NCBI GenBank assembly: GCA_028023455.1
Contig: JAQFVV010000143.1
Coordinates: forward strand, 1,836,001 to 1,900,000
Direction: 5' to 3'
Length of the DNA stretch: 64,000 nt
DNA from: Epiperipatus broadwayi
Lineage: Eukaryota; Onychophora; Udeonychophora; Euonychophora; Peripatidae
The notes under the pieces are model-generated. The model had not been told where the DNA came from and made no database searches. It worked only from the letters and a program-made list of their open reading frames with translations. Below are positions 61,880 to 64,000 of the stretch, in pieces. A program made the position numbers and the translations under genes. Every line of letters starts with the position of its first letter. Positions within the stretch are counted from its first letter, which is position 1.

Positions 61880-63400
61880 TTGTATATAGTAGACAGATGA
61901 ACTAAGTATTATATTTTAAGCTATTTTTCACATTATATAAACATGCTTACATATATATCTAAACTATTTGTAATTTCAATGCCGTTGATCTTTTCAAATA
62001 CATTAATTGCAAGATTTTTCGGGAAGGAGGATACTGCGATTTTTATTTTTGATATAAGAGAAGAGGAATCTTTTCTCATTTTATTTAATTTACGTTCATT
62101 TCCTTTTCAAAATTATTTTAACATCCTTTGAGTTTTAAGCAAATTTATCTAAAATAAGTATTAAATTTTTATAACTTAGAAATTATCATTTCTGATAATA
62201 GTAGCTGATGTATAATATTTAAAAGCATTCTTGAATCTTCTAAAAAAGTTAAACCCTGCAGTGAGTGTTAGCGTTTGATTACTAGCAACTGAGTCAGTTG
62301 TTTTAATAAGAACTACCTGAAATATGTCATCTAATACTGATATAATGTCGGTCATGAATCCCTCTTTCGTAATTTATGGAAGCTGCGGGGTATTATATTT
62401 GCTTTCTATGTGACAGAAATTTGATCTAATTGATGATTTTTGGTCTGCAACGTTGTTTTACACAAATTTCACATTAAATAAATTTGAATTTCCATGCAGT
62501 TTGATGTGACGCAGATTTTTTCAATGGGACTTACTTTTCTAATTATCATATGAATAGCCAACTGTTCCCCATTGTGATAGGAAACATTCCCATAGTTTAG
62601 TGGGAAAAATATTTTGAAACAATTTGCTATTGTTATTTTTAAACTATTATCATTTTTAATTTTTATCGTTTCTTTATTTGTAGTTAATTTGCTTTTATTT
62701 TTAACTATTGTAAAATTTTATCTGAACAAAATATTTCATATAAATCAAAAAGATATTTAAAAATGTAAATACTTTGACTCATTCTATGAGATCATGTGTT
62801 GAAATGATCTTATAGTTTGCAAATAAATAATTAAAATATATTCATATGGTTTTATTTGAATTTGGAATAACTTAATTGCAATTTTTTTTTTTGCCCATTC
62901 ATTCTTTTTTTTTTTTTTTGCTGATAAAACTGGAAACTCATTTAAAAGATGGAAAATAATTTGCAATTAACCACATTTAGAATTAATTCATTGTTTTTAA
63001 AAATTACTTTGAAGAGTTTTGATATTTTTTTTCTATACAATATATTCACAAACGTGCATATATATATAAATCAGAGTTTGAGATATGGACAATCTCGTTT
63101 TGTATAAGTATGTGTGTGTTCATTAGCTATGAAACTCGATAATCTATAGATGGTCGAAATTCTCTCAAACTGATAACTGTTATTATTATCGCCCACTTGT
63201 TAATTACGTATGCATTCTCAGTCAGAAGCTAAAACAAAGAAAAGAAGTTCCAAACTCGCACTACCTGACAGTTGATTAACTTGGTGGCAATTATTTACCG
63301 TTTGTTTATGGAAAGATGGAGAACTTTTGCTCTTTAAAGAGCCACTTACGGGTACATAGTAAACATTTTCTATATTTGGATATTTAAAACATTTTGCTAG
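61880..63400. other. AT-rich to mixed stretch, nothing assigned
   Basis: A 62-codon frame at 61943-62131 looks fortuitous. The part 63130-63360 keeps more CpG than average and includes gctctttaaagagc (63330-63343), a small stem-loop without a gene next to it. Confidence 0.35.
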
Positions 63401-63411
63401 TTTATTACATA

Positions 63412-63472
63412 TAAAGGCAGCCTTTGGAATTGAAATCCAACCACAGATTCCAATATGGTGCAGCTGCCTTTA
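63412..63472. repeat. Small hairpin with 10-nt perfect ends
   Basis: Ends taaaggcagc (63412-63421) and gctgccttta (63463-63472) are perfect inverted repeats. Inside, tggaat and attcca can also pair. The 61-nt unit could be a tiny MITE relic or a pre-miRNA-like hairpin; asymmetric internal loops argue against the latter. Confidence 0.4.
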
Positions 63473-63474
63473 CT

Positions 63475-63925
63475 AAGATAAAAAAAGGAATATTTTATTA
63501 TAATGACATAATTATTTGTTATTGTAGTCCTATCATTATATCATTATAAAATTTTGATTTAAAAAGTTTCTTAATGTTCTAAAAATATAATATTGAAGAT
63601 CATAAGACCAATTGGTGCGCTCTCTAATTTGCTAAATATAACGATTGTAATGTCACATCTTCATTTAATTGTAACTGCCTTTTTGTAAAAGTATTTTACA
63701 GTGAACTTACACATGGTTATCATGGATAAAATTTAGATCCAACTTACATATTGCAAGAAATATTGCTTTCATTTAGAAGATGTGGCCGAGAATAAAATAT
63801 AACTGAGAGCTACAATTAAGTAATGTTTTTTAGAGTTTATGTATTGGTTTCTAAAAATAAGTCATTTATCACATGACTTAATTTAATAAGCTTGTAATTA
63901 TAAAAACTAAAGAGCAACAGTAGCT
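63475..63925. other. No recognisable feature
   Basis: AT-rich sequence without a supported gene. Confidence 0.4.
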
Positions 63926-63930
63926 CTAAC

Positions 63931-64000
63931 AAGCTTTATTGATAAATGCTGGCAAGAGAAAGCATTTAAAAAATCTTTATCTAGAAATTATCTCTATCCT
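63931..64000. repeat. Copy of the 9.1-kb repeat, cut by the window edge
   Basis: It is similar to 9149-9215 over its whole visible length (aagcttta-tgataaatg, then aaaatctttatctag). It continues beyond the window. Confidence 0.6.

Noticed and set aside
63322-63350. Stem-loop gctctttaaagagc followed by cacttacggg, resembling a histone mRNA 3' end
   Set aside because: The stem is shorter and the loop differs from the usual histone form, and no histone coding sequence lies upstream.

Overview
The window looks like intergenic or intronic DNA from an animal nuclear genome. By eye it is about three quarters A+T. It has no operon-like gene packing, no complete host gene, and a dense layer of decayed transposable elements. 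The mix of Penelope-like retroelements with GIY-YIG domains, hAT and pogo/Tigger transposons, short tRNA-derived SINEs, many inverted-repeat elements and a long (GATA)n array suits an invertebrate with a repeat-rich genome. A mollusc such as a cephalopod is plausible, but that is inference and not shown by any single gene.

Layout. 0-10 kb: an orphan GIY-YIG fragment, a 55-nt-arm palindrome, two large hairpins (2.76-3.57 and 8.58-9.11 kb) that each carry the C-terminal tail of a Penelope-like GIY-YIG domain, a SINE with a perfect 13-bp target duplication, and smaller inverted repeats. 10.1-14.4 kb: a hAT transposon with a nearly complete but broken BED-type transposase on the minus strand and a SINE inserted in it. 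14.7-36.2 kb: inverted-repeat elements, two broken pogo/Tigger transposase fragments (16.4-17.0 and 24.1-24.6 kb), tRNA-like SINE pieces and a cluster of one dispersed repeat (35.0-36.2 kb). 36.5-38.3 kb: a Penelope-like reverse transcriptase pseudogene on the minus strand. Its upstream flank (38.5-39.26 kb) recurs in opposite orientation at 18.6-19.4 kb. 42-44 kb: a gag-like remnant and a 1-kb GATA/GACA array. 46-47.2 kb: a foldback element interrupted by a 367-bp hAT MITE with a perfect 8-bp target duplication. 50.7-51.25 kb: a LINE reverse transcriptase C-terminal remnant. 51.7-54.25 kb: a block that keeps many more CpGs than its surroundings, with a TATA-like site and a candidate first exon. 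54.9-55.9 kb: an internally deleted hAT element. 59-62 kb: exon-like islands with good splice sites, the best hint of a host gene.

No working pathway or operon can be reconstructed. What ties the window together is the history of its elements: Penelope-like ends in hairpins, hAT elements of three kinds (near-complete, internally deleted, MITE), and nesting that gives relative ages. I found no CRISPR array, functional tRNA or rRNA gene, or new defence-type system. The most unusual signals are the repeated association of Penelope-like 3' ends with hairpins and the CpG-retaining block.
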